Shown here piece after piece: positions 18,592 through 26,077 of a stretch of 42,817 bases of DNA (position 1 is the first letter of the stretch; each line of letters starts with the position of its first letter). Under the pieces are notes generated by a model. That model saw only the letters and a program-made list of their open reading frames with translations. It was not told the DNA's origin and searched no databases. Origin of the DNA: CAYUNA01 sp047629355 (GTDB lineage Bacteria; Bacteroidota; Bacteroidia; Chitinophagales; Saprospiraceae); assembly GCA_047629355.1 (NCBI GenBank), contig JBLHWU010000015.1:1-42817 (forward strand), given 5' to 3'. The position numbers and the translations under genes are program-made.

Positions 18592-19236
18592 ATGACAGCA
18601 ACTTACGACATACAAACTTCTTCTTCGTTACTTCAGGACTTGGTACTTGAAAGTGGTAAAATCGTTATTCAAGGACTAAATTTTTCCCAATTTGAACAAT
18701 TAGCATACACGCATTCAGAACTCAGAATGGAACAAGAAGTTAATGGAAACATCACAATTATGGCACCAATCGCAGGATTTGGCGGACAACGAGAAAATAA
18801 GTTAAGCATACGTTTAGGTAATTGGGCATTAAATAATAAAAGTGGCGAAACTTTTAGTCCAACTACTGGTTTCAAAATGCCAAACGGCGCAACCAAAAGT
18901 CCCGATGCTGCATGGTTAAGTGACGAATCTTATAAAAAATTAAGAGCTACTTATTCTGGAAAAGGTTTTTTACCCGTTGTTCCTGACTTCATTATAGAAA
19001 TTCGTTCAGAATCTGATAACCTTTCTGAGTTAAAGAAAAAAATGACCGGAACTTGGATTGCCAACGGCGTAAAACTCGCTTGGATGATTGACCCCTACCG
19101 CGAAAAATCCTACATTTATCGAGCAGACGGAACGATAGAAACAGTGGAAGGTTTTGATAAAAAATTGTCTGGAGAAAAATTATTATCAGGGTTTGAATTG
19201 GATTTATCAGAGTTGAAGTTGATTGATGGAAAATAG
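18592..19236 (+). CDS. Uma2 family (DUF820) endonuclease-like protein
   Basis: 214 residues. The Uma2/DUF820 family has a PD-(D/E)xK nuclease fold and is abundant in Cyanobacteria, with scattered members elsewhere; its cellular role is unproven. Visible motifs: NFSQFEQLAYTHSELRMEQE at the N-terminus, TKSPDAAWLSDESYKKL with the first acidic site, then PDFIIEIRSESDNLSELKKK (acidic-x-Lys-type core) and LAWMIDPYREKSYIYR. It is complete, with ATG at 18592, 122 bp past the permease gene, and convergent with the LytTR regulator (9-bp gap between stops). DNA cleavage here is inferred from family only. Confidence 0.9.
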   Translation: MTATYDIQTSSSLLQDLVLESGKIVIQGLNFSQFEQLAYTHSELRMEQEVNGNITIMAPIAGFGGQRENKLSIRLGNWALNNKSGETFSPTTGFKMPNGATKSPDAAWLSDESYKKLRATYSGKGFLPVVPDFIIEIRSESDNLSELKKKMTGTWIANGVKLAWMIDPYREKSYIYRADGTIETVEGFDKKLSGEKLLSGFELDLSELKLIDGK

Positions 19237-19245
19237 ATTTTCTAC

Positions 19246-20001
19246 TCATAAACCCAATTCCTTTTTCACACCTTCCGAATACGTTCCACCCGTCGTCACC
19301 GTTGTCTTTTCCACATTATCCAATTCTAAAATCAACTTCCCTTTAAAGTACTTCCGTATCTCCACTATCGCAGTTTTGTTGACAATAAATGACCGATGTA
19401 CTCGTAAAAATTCGTTTGGTAATTCCTTTTCTAACTGACTCAGCGACCAATCTCCCAAATATTTCTTTCCATTTTTAGTAAAAACTCGCGTGTACTTGTC
19501 TTCTGCTTTAAAATGCGTAATCTCTTCATAATCTACCAATAAAATCCGCTCTCCAATTTTGACAGGCAGCGCAAATGACTTTTTTTGTGGACGCAACTGC
19601 TGCACCAGCTTTTCCAATTCCTGAAAATTCGCAGTCGGTTGCTTATCCCCAAATTTCTCCAATTTTCGAATCGCTTTCGCAAAACGGTCAGCCGCAAACG
19701 GTTTGACTAAATAATCAATCGAATAACTTTCAAAAGCCTCAACAGCATATTGTTCGTAAGCTGTTGAAAAAATAACCAAGGGGTGATAAGTCAAGCTTTT
19801 TAAAATATCGAACCCAGTCATATCGGGTAATTGAATATCTAAAAAAAGTAGGTCGGGCCGCAACGTTTCGATGCGTTCGATTGCGTCTTTTCCGCAGTCC
19901 GCTTCTCCGATGACTTGAATCGTATCGACGTGCGCTTCAAATAATCTTTTGAGTCGCAAACGAGCTGGATTTTCATCGTCAATAATAATGGTTGAAAACA
20001 T
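19246..20001 (-). CDS. LytTR-family response regulator
   Basis: 251 residues. The N-terminal receiver domain (about 3-115) begins STIIIDDENPARLRL, with acidic pocket DD and the phospho-acceptor Asp in LLFLDIQLPDMTG; the switch residues (FSTAYEQYAVEAF, then VKPF) are present. The C-terminal LytTR DNA-binding domain (about 150-250) contains HFKAEDKYTRVFTKNGK and LRVHRSFIVNK. It would be phosphorylated by the adjacent kinase and bind direct repeats in target promoters. The start is taken at ATG 20001: the frame extends upstream to 20043, but that part reads through a dispersed repeat (GGGGCGCACCC...) and adds 14 unlikely residues. The target genes are not evident. Confidence 0.95.
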   Translation of the reverse strand: MFSTIIIDDENPARLRLKRLFEAHVDTIQVIGEADCGKDAIERIETLRPDLLFLDIQLPDMTGFDILKSLTYHPLVIFSTAYEQYAVEAFESYSIDYLVKPFAADRFAKAIRKLEKFGDKQPTANFQELEKLVQQLRPQKKSFALPVKIGERILLVDYEEITHFKAEDKYTRVFTKNGKKYLGDWSLSQLEKELPNEFLRVHRSFIVNKTAIVEIRKYFKGKLILELDNVEKTTVTTGGTYSEGVKKELGL

Positions 20002-20011
20002 ATTTTTTTGC

Positions 20012-20076
20012 TTTTGTAGGGGCGCACCCTTGTGGTCGCCCAATGCATTGATTTATAGCAGCTTGGGCGACTACCG
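20012..20076. repeat. Hairpin repeat between kinase and regulator genes
   Basis: GCGCACCCTTGTGGTCGCCC (20023-20042) recurs in inverse orientation at 7540-7565 in near-identical form. Within the element GGTCGCCCAA pairs with TTGGGCGACTACC. It sits in the 77-bp gap between the restored kinase stop (20079) and the regulator start (20001). Confidence 0.55.
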
Positions 20077-20078
20077 TT

Positions 20079-21639
20079 TTATCGTTCGATTTTAATAATT
20101 ACGCTCTTTTCTGGTTGATTTACAAAAACTAAACTATGCTTTTCAGGAAACAACAATTGCAACTTTTTTTTGAATGCTACTCAACCCATATCCAATTTTC
20201 ATATTTTCAGAAAACGGTGCACCGCTATCTAAAACATGTATTATTAATTGCTCCGCAGAATCCAATATTTTCACTTGAATAAAAATCTGGTTCGTGCTTT
20301 TATCATAACCATACTTAACTGCATTTTCCGCTAAAAGCTGCAATAAAAAACGTGGAATTTGCCATTCATTTTTCAGGTCTTTCGTATCAATTTCAAATTG
20401 CAAACGCTCCCCAAATCGAATTTTCTCAATCTCTAAATACGTTTTTAAAATAGCTATTTCTTCTTTTACGGAAGTCAAATATTCGTCTCCTCGATTGGTG
20501 CTGTATTTATAAAATTGAGAAAGTGCAATCGCCATTTCTTCTGTTTTTTTCGGGTCAACTTGCGCTAAACTCGCGATGGAATTTAAGGAATTGTATAAAA
20601 AATGTGGGTTTATGCGGGCTTGTAAGGCGTCGAGTTCTGCTTTGGAGGATAATTCGTTTTTTTGGGACTTGGCAAGTTCTTTTTCTCTGGTTCTTAATTC
20701 TTTGAAATTTTGACGAAGATTATTGATGAAATTTCCAGCAGCAAGTGCTGTCCAAACTAAAATACTGGGATAAAGTAAAACCTCTGGATGCCAAAAAAAT
20801 GGTTCTTTAAGAATTTCTGGAAAAATTTTACAAATTGACCAGCATACCCAATAAGCCAATGCATTTGCGAAAATACCTGCGACAACCAATGTTAAGAAGC
20901 GTAGTGCTTCTTGATTAGCAAAGGATTTATTTTGAAAATACGCTGTATTCCAATGGCGATAAGCAATCATCGGCAACAGCATACAAACCGAACCATATAG
21001 CCCTGCTATTGCCAAATTTGAGAAAATAAATTCATTATAAACTGACAATGAAAAAAGAAATATACCCAAGATAATCAAAAAGTAATAACCGATTTTTGCA
21101 GGAATTCTTTGGTTTTTCTGGTGTAAAATTATTCCAGTTTCATCAGTCAGCCAATTTATTACAAAAGCCAGAAATACAACAATAGGAAAGGCTAAAAAAG
21201 AACCAATCAAGGAAACATACCATGGAGAGGCTTCAGAATGCTTTATTTCCGAGTGATGTTTAGTGGTTATTCGATAAATAGCTAAAAAGTTTTCCTGTTC
21301 AAAAAAGTCATTTAATCCTGCAAGGTTGGTATCTACTTTACTATTCAATTTAAAAAACCCATCATCTCGACTCACATCATTTGCCCACACAGTGCTTTGT
21401 GCTCTTTCAATTTCAATCTTTTCTATTCCATGAATTATTGCAAAACTATCCGTTGAAAATTGGGTATGAATTTTTAAAACACTGCATAAACTATCTGGTG
21501 TTCTAAAAACATATAAATCTCCAGCTTCGGGAACTGGAAAAAAGTCAGTGTATTCAAATTTTATCGTATAGGTATTCGACATTTCAAATACATTCATATT
21601 GAAAATAGAAATGCTACAAATAATCGTAACTAACAACAA
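20079..21639 (-). CDS. LytS/YehU-type sensor histidine kinase, frameshifted near the C-terminus
   Basis: A membrane kinase partner of the adjacent LytTR regulator. An N-terminal membrane segment (LVLYILLLVTIICSIS), a periplasmic segment and about five further helices (residues about 140-310) precede a PF06580 kinase domain with the phospho-acceptor region ARINPHFLYNSLNSIASL and an ATPase lid region (LQLLAENAVKYGYDKS, GYGLSSIQKK). As written, an A8 run at 20165-20172 shifts the frame and the protein ends SIQKKVAIVVS at 20143. With one A fewer it continues SIQKKLQLLFPEKHSLVF to IIKIER and stops at 20079, the normal family ending. The 5' end is also odd: the open frame is closed 31 bp upstream by a stop inside the 21658-21819 palindrome, so the start must be TTG (21639 or 21636) or the internal ATG at 21597, which would lose the first membrane segment. 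Confidence 0.85.
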
Positions 21640-21657
21640 TATATATAGAACTAGCTT

Positions 21658-21819
21658 AGTAAGTGCCCCCTAAATAATCGATACTTTTCGACAGGACTAT
21701 TTTCCATTTAAAAAAACTTAAAAACGCCTTCAATAAAAGGACTATTAAAGGATTTTTTAAATTTCTTAAACAAAAAATATCCTCTGTCAAAAGTGTCGAT
21801 TATTTAAGGCCACCTACTT
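21658..21819. repeat. 160-bp palindromic repeat, family S (copy 1)
   Basis: AGTAAGTGCCCCCTAAATAA begins the left arm and TTATTTAAGGCCACCTACTT ends the right arm; pairing runs through TCGATACTTTTCGACAGG and its inverse to the TTTAA tracts near the centre. It is nearly identical, in the same orientation, to 24195-24354. Its left edge cuts into the 5' end of the histidine kinase frame. Confidence 0.85.
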
Positions 21820-22048
21820 TCTTCATAATACCAATAAATTTAAAAAATTATTTGACTTATTGTCGATACAAAGAAAAGGCAATTCTCAGGCGCATTCCCG
21901 ACGAACGAGATTTAAGAAGCGTCAACGGGATTTTTAAAGGTATGAATCCTCAAAGGCTTGAATAATCCATATCATTTTTTATTTTTGAGAAATTTATTGT
22001 TCTAAACATGAAAATCGTTTGGAAAAAGAGAACAAATAATAACAAAAC

Positions 22049-24037
22049 ATGTCCCACAACAAATCACTAACCATCGGCATTCTCGCCCACGTGGACGCCG
22101 GCAAAACCTCCCTCACCGAGTGCTTCCTCTATCAATCTGGTGCGACCAAAAATCGCGGCAGCGTCGATAAAGGTTCAGCAATAACGGATGGCTTGGCAAT
22201 GGAGAAAGACCGAGGAATTTCTATCAAAACGGCGACTGCGAGCTTTGTGTGGAAAGACACGCACATCAACATCGTCGATACGCCTGGTCACTTGGATTTT
22301 GCGGCGGAAGTGGATAGAGCTTTGTCTGTTTTAGATTTGGTCGTTTTGGTCGTTTCGGCGGTCGAAGGAATCCAGGCACATACCTTGAATTTATGGGAGA
22401 GTCTGCGCGAACGTGGGCTACCATGCTTGGTTTTTATCAATAAAATAGATAGAGTTGGTGCAGATTTAGAACGCGTTTTTTTTGATTTTGAGAAAGATTT
22501 AAACGCAGCATTGTTTGCTTTAAATTTTGGAGAAAATGAAAACCCAAATGCTCCGCAATTAATTGATTTTCAAAACTTCAAAAACAAAATAAACGAACCA
22601 ATTATTGAAAAGTCTTTTGAAAATCTGGCAGAATTGGATGAAGCATTTTTAGAAGATTTTTTGGAAGGAAATGTGGAAGATTTGGACGCTATTTTAAAAA
22701 AGGCGACCCAGCAAATTCAGCAGCAAAAATTGACGCCGGTCTTGTTTGGAAGCGCGAAATTAGACTTGGGCATTGAAACCATTTTGAATACGATTTGCAA
22801 CTTGTTTCAACCTAAAAAAATAGACCACACCTCTCCGAGTGCTAAGATTTTTAAAGTAGAATTTCATCCTAAATTTGGGCGATTATCGCATTTTAGATTG
22901 TATAGTGGTGCGTTGAAAAACAAGGATGTGATTTGGAGTCAGCAGTTGCAAAAGGAGGTAAAAGTCAATCAGATTTTACATCGTAATTTAGGGAAACTAG
23001 AACCAGTTGGTCAATTGAAAAAAGAGGAGATTGGCATGATGACGACTTCCGAACCAATTTTGGTAGGAGACGTCTTGGGCAAGTATAAATTTGAGGAGAA
23101 TTTTAGTAAAATTAGTCAGCCCGTTTTGAGTGTTCAAGTCGAAGCTGTGGAGGATAAGGATTATCAAAAATTGGGCGAATCACTCGACATTTTAAACGTG
23201 GAAGACCCGACCTTGGACTTTTATTGGTATAAAGAAAAACGTGAATTTCATTTAAAGATACTGGGGCCGATTCAGACGGAAGTTTTAAAAGATAGTCTGG
23301 AAAAACGGTTTGATATTGACGCTAATTTTAACCCACCGAAAGTTATTTATAAAGAGACGCCGAAGCAAGCCGCCGAGGGTTATGTGCGCTATTGGATGCC
23401 GAAGCCGTGTTGGGCGATTATGACGTTTAAAATTGAACCTGCAGTCTTGGATAGCGGAGTGAAATTTGTCGCAGAAGTCCGGACAAGTGACATCAGTGTC
23501 AAATATCAAAATGAAGTCAAGCGCGCCATTCCGTGGTCACTGCGACAAGGCATCAAAGGCTGGGAAGTGACGGACTTGAAAATCACCTTGATTTCAGGTA
23601 CAGAACACCAAGTTCACTCCAATCCTGGTGACTTTTTATTGGCGACTCCGATGGGGATTATGCGGGGTTTGGAGAATGCGGATACGGATTTATTAGAACC
23701 GATGTATGCCTTTCAAATCAAAGCCAATCAGGAATTGTTGGGCGCAATTTCGAGTGATTTGAATCGAATGAATTCGCAGATAAATGCACCGCAGTTTGCA
23801 GGCGATTTTTTTACTTTGACAGGACGAGTTTCGGTTGAAAAATCAATGAATTATGGCATTCAATTCAATGCGACGACTTCGGGAAAAGGACGACTGAAAT
23901 TGACGTTGGATGGTTATGAAAAAACGGAGACGACGAAGGAGAAGATTCGAGAATTTCAGGGGGTTTCACCGTTGGAGGAGGCGCAGTGGATTTTGCACAA
24001 TCGAGGGGCGTTTAAGGCGGAGGATAGAGTTAGGTGA
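22049..24037 (+). CDS. TetM/TetQ-like ribosomal protection GTPase (EF-G superfamily)
   Basis: At 662 residues it is close to Tet(M)/Tet(Q) length (about 640). Tetracycline ribosomal protection proteins bind the ribosome like EF-G and dislodge the drug on GTP hydrolysis. Seen: P-loop AHVDAGKT (13-20), switch region KDRGISIKTAT, DTPGHLDF (77-84), NKIDR (131-135), then EF-G-like domains II-V. The domain IV tip around residues 514-533 reads SGTEHQVHSNPGDFLLATPM. This aligns with the Tet(M) loop that contacts the drug site, but it lacks the YSPVSTP sequence and keeps only the Pro-x-Asp-Phe part. It is therefore a divergent member, and true resistance is not certain; a role in general ribosome rescue is possible. 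ATG at 22049. It is a lone gene bracketed by two copies of the family-S palindrome. Confidence 0.85.
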   Translation: MSHNKSLTIGILAHVDAGKTSLTECFLYQSGATKNRGSVDKGSAITDGLAMEKDRGISIKTATASFVWKDTHINIVDTPGHLDFAAEVDRALSVLDLVVLVVSAVEGIQAHTLNLWESLRERGLPCLVFINKIDRVGADLERVFFDFEKDLNAALFALNFGENENPNAPQLIDFQNFKNKINEPIIEKSFENLAELDEAFLEDFLEGNVEDLDAILKKATQQIQQQKLTPVLFGSAKLDLGIETILNTICNLFQPKKIDHTSPSAKIFKVEFHPKFGRLSHFRLYSGALKNKDVIWSQQLQKEVKVNQILHRNLGKLEPVGQLKKEEIGMMTTSEPILVGDVLGKYKFEENFSKISQPVLSVQVEAVEDKDYQKLGESLDILNVEDPTLDFYWYKEKREFHLKILGPIQTEVLKDSLEKRFDIDANFNPPKVIYKETPKQAAEGYVRYWMPKPCWAIMTFKIEPAVLDSGVKFVAEVRTSDISVKYQNEVKRAIPWSLRQGIKGWEVTDLKITLISGTEHQVHSNPGDFLLATPMGIMRGLENADTDLLEPMYAFQIKANQELLGAISSDLNRMNSQINAPQFAGDFFTLTGRVSVEKSMNYGIQFNATTSGKGRLKLTLDGYEKTETTKEKIREFQGVSPLEEAQWILHNRGAFKAEDRVR

Positions 24038-24059
24038 TGATGTTTTTTGCGCCTTTTGA

Positions 24060-24186
24060 GGGTTGTGTAAAAAGTCAATTTACTTTTAAAATTAGCTTTT
24101 CTGTTTTATGTAATTCGCTGATTTTAAGTTTACTAAACTTTAGAAGTTTAGTAAACCTGTCACTTAAACCGACTTTTTACACAACC
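24060..24186. repeat. Foldback repeat downstream of the TetM-like gene
   Basis: GGGTTGTGTAAAAAGTC at 24060 pairs with its inverse ending at 24186. The centre is a perfect 13-bp hairpin, GTTTACTAAACTT (24128-24140) with AAGTTTAGTAAAC (24144-24156), loop TAG. It could terminate the upstream gene, although no T tract follows the hairpin. Confidence 0.75.
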
Positions 24187-24194
24187 CCGAGGTA

Positions 24195-24354
24195 AGTAAG
24201 TGCCCCTAAATAATCGACACTTTTCGACAGGACTATTTTCCGTTTAAAAAACTTAAAAACGCCTTCAATAGGAGGACTATTAAAGGATTTTTTAAATTTC
24301 TTAAACAAAAAATATCCTCTGTCAAAAGTGTCGATTATTTAAGGTCACCTACTT
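24195..24354. repeat. 160-bp palindromic repeat, family S (copy 2)
   Basis: About 95% identical to 21658-21819 and in the same orientation; arms AGTAAGTGCCCCTAAATAAT and the inverse ending CACCTACTT. It is followed at once by a family-R stem III at 24359-24402. Together the two copies form direct repeats around 21820-24194. Confidence 0.85.
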
Positions 24355-24358
24355 AATA

Positions 24359-24411
24359 TTGAGGGATGAAAAGTTTTTTATAAAAATTTTTTCATCTCTC
24401 AAACGCCCTTT
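24359..24411. repeat. Partial family-R repeat: stem III and tail only (copy D)
   Basis: TTGAGGGATGAAAAGTTTTT (24359-24378) pairs with 24382-24402 around loop TAT. The tail AAACGCCCTTT matches AAACTCCCTTT of the full copies. Stems I and II are missing. It lies just past the stop of the minus-strand GNAT gene. Confidence 0.65.
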
Positions 24412-24417
24412 ATGAAA

Positions 24418-24864
24418 CTATAAACTTACCTCCCAACTATAATAATTGTGTCCTGCATCCAATTCAAATCCTGTTCTTGAGTACAATTTATTACCAATAT
24501 CATTGGATTTAGCGGTTTCGAGCATCAGTCCTGCGGCGTTGGTATTTTTAGCTAATTCTTTGGCTTTATCAATCAATTTTACAGAAATTCCTTTACCGCG
24601 ATGGGCAGCATTTACGTACAAATCATTGAGTAACCACGAGCGTTTCATTTGGGTAGAAGAAAAAATTGGATAAAGCTGTACAAATCCCATTAATATCTCC
24701 TTTTCTGTTGCCACAAAAATGATGGATTCTTCATTTTCTAATCGCTGCGTTAAAAAACTAACTGCGCTTTTCATGGCACTTTCTTGTTCATAAAATATCC
24801 GATATTGGTCAAATAAATCGGCTAATGGATTGATGTCGTTTAGGCTGGCTTTTCTAATTTGCAT
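24418..24864 (-). CDS. GNAT family N-acetyltransferase
   Basis: 148 residues, a complete single GNAT domain. It begins MQIRKASLNDINPLADLFDQ, and the acetyl-CoA pyrophosphate-binding motif A is VNAAHRGKGISVKLIDKAKE (about residues 84-103), followed by motif B, LMLETAKSNDIGNKLYSRTG, and FELDAGHNYYSWEV. The acceptor is unknown. It is divergent from the PaiB-like gene with 99 bp between starts. In Bacillus subtilis the GNAT protein PaiA (a polyamine acetyltransferase) and PaiB are encoded together, so a functional link is possible, but this protein does not have to be PaiA. ATG at 24864. Confidence 0.92.
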   Translation of the reverse strand: MQIRKASLNDINPLADLFDQYRIFYEQESAMKSAVSFLTQRLENEESIIFVATEKEILMGFVQLYPIFSSTQMKRSWLLNDLYVNAAHRGKGISVKLIDKAKELAKNTNAAGLMLETAKSNDIGNKLYSRTGFELDAGHNYYSWEVSL

Positions 24865-24934
24865 GGTTTATTTTTTATTTTAAAAGCCAAAATTACAAAA
24901 AATCCAATGTTTCTCTTCCTGCAAAATAAATCCG

Positions 24935-24942
24935 TATGTTTG
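24935..24942 (+). promoter_or_regulatory. Possible -7 promoter box of the PaiB-like gene
   Basis: TATGTTTG fits TAnnTTTG and lies 21 bp upstream of the ATG at 24964. The TTTC at 24910-24913 is 21 bp further up, slightly too far for a standard -33 box. Confidence 0.35.
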
Positions 24943-24963
24943 TTCCAATAAAATTAAGAAAAT

Positions 24964-25581
24964 ATGTTCATAACACCTTATAACAAAAACGAAGACATCG
25001 CCGAAATCCGAGATTTTATTCGAAAAAACGGCTTCGGTATTCTACTCAACACCACGAATGACAGACTCCACGGCACACACATTCCGATTGTCTTGGAGAC
25101 GGATGCCGATGGAAATGATATTTTGCATGGACATATTGCAAGAGCCAATCCGCAGTGGCAAAATTTTCAATCAGAAGCAGAAATTTTAGTCATTTTTAAC
25201 GGTCCGCACGCCTATGTTTCTTCATCTTGGTACAATCATGAAAATGTGCCGACTTGGAATTATATCGCGGTTCATGTCTATGGTTCGATTAAAATAATTG
25301 AAGGAGAAGCCTTAGTAGATTCTTTGCGAAAAATGACGAATAAATATGAGAAAGGTTCTAAAAATCCAGTTTCCGTAGATAAACTTTCTGAAAAAACGAT
25401 GCGTCAAGTTCGTGGCATTGTTGGTTTCGAAATATCGGTAACGGACATTCAAGCCACCTATAAATTATCGCAAAATCGGAAGGAGGAAGATTACCATCAA
25501 GTGGTTGAAAAATTGGAGGAGACACAGGATGCAGGAGCGATTGCTGTAGCGAAGGAGATGCAGAAAAAGCGGGATTCATAG
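24964..25581 (+). CDS. PaiB-like FMN-binding protein (putative negative transcriptional regulator family)
   Basis: 205 residues, full family length. PaiB proteins have a split-barrel flavin-binding fold; in Bacillus subtilis PaiB was described as a negative regulator of sporulation and degradative enzymes. Family signatures visible: MFITPYNKNEDIAEIRDFIR, THIPIVLETD, LHGHIARANPQWQNF, NGPHAYVSSSWY, VPTWNYIAVHVYG and IVGFEISVTDIQATYKLSQNR. The HGH...NPQW and WNY segments correspond to the flavin-contacting region of related FMN proteins. It has no helix-turn-helix, so direct DNA binding is not supported by the sequence. ATG at 24964. It is divergent from the GNAT gene. Confidence 0.93.
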   Translation: MFITPYNKNEDIAEIRDFIRKNGFGILLNTTNDRLHGTHIPIVLETDADGNDILHGHIARANPQWQNFQSEAEILVIFNGPHAYVSSSWYNHENVPTWNYIAVHVYGSIKIIEGEALVDSLRKMTNKYEKGSKNPVSVDKLSEKTMRQVRGIVGFEISVTDIQATYKLSQNRKEEDYHQVVEKLEETQDAGAIAVAKEMQKKRDS

Positions 25582-25585
25582 CAAA

Positions 25586-25766
25586 AACTACGAAGTAGTT
25601 GAATATGAATAACCTTGGATACAATCCATGGGAATAGCATAACGGCACTACAACTCTGGAGGAGTTGAACTATTGTTTGTAATATTCAACGCCTTCATTA
25701 TTTTGCCTCAGGGTTATTACCCATTTTCACTTTCCGCAGATTGCATCTGCGGTTATTCATATTCAA
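25586..25766. repeat. Foldback repeat with four internal hairpins
   Basis: TTGAATATGAATAACC (25599-25614) and GGTTATTCATATTCAA (25751-25766) are perfect 16-bp inverted arms. Inside or at the edge are AACTAC-GAA-GTAGTT (25586-25600), TGGATACAATCCA near 25616-25628, CAACTC-TGGAG-GAGTTG (25651-25667) and CCGCAGAT-TGC-ATCTGCGG (25734-25752). I recall similar dispersed repeats in other Bacteroidota genomes but cannot confirm it here. Confidence 0.75.
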
Positions 25767-25794
25767 TCTCTTCGAACTTAGGAACTTAGGAATT

Positions 25795-25888
25795 ATTCAA
25801 GTTAATCGTGTCGGATAAAATGTGTTCAATTAAGGAGGTTACTTTAAGTAACCTCCTTCAATTAGCATCCGACAGTATTAACTTGGAT
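25795..25888. repeat. Foldback repeat, family P (copy 2)
   Basis: The arms starting ATTCAAGTTAATCGTGTCGG (25795) and ending at 25888 match those of 15534-15682. The interior is different: a perfect 12-bp hairpin AAGGAGGTTACT-TTA-AGTAACCTCCTT. Confidence 0.75.
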
Positions 25889-25895
25889 AACTACT

Positions 25896-26056
25896 TAGTA
25901 ACAATAAAAAAATAACTCCACCATTTAGACAGGGCAAATTTCCCTCATTTTTCACTTGAAATCAGTCAAAGTATCAACAATTATCCTTCTTTCAAGTAAA
26001 AACTGAGAAAAATTATCCACTGTCTAACTTGTCGGACTTATTATTTTATCGTTACT
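25896..26056. repeat. Foldback repeat, family Q (copy 3)
   Basis: The left arm 25896-25934 (TTAGTAACAATAAAAAAATA start) and right arm 26018-26056 are inverted copies that also share TTAGACAG at their inner ends. The interior CACTTGAAA...TTTCAAGT pairs again. It directly follows a family-P element, as at 15690. It lies just past the nuclease gene stop on the minus strand. Confidence 0.7.
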
Positions 26057-26077
26057 TAGGAACGCGAAAAAAATGAC

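Noticed and set aside
15534..26056. Regularly spaced hairpins considered as a CRISPR array or integron attC sites
   Set aside because: Copies are kilobases apart, with no constant-length spacers, no cas genes, no integrase and no attC core sites.
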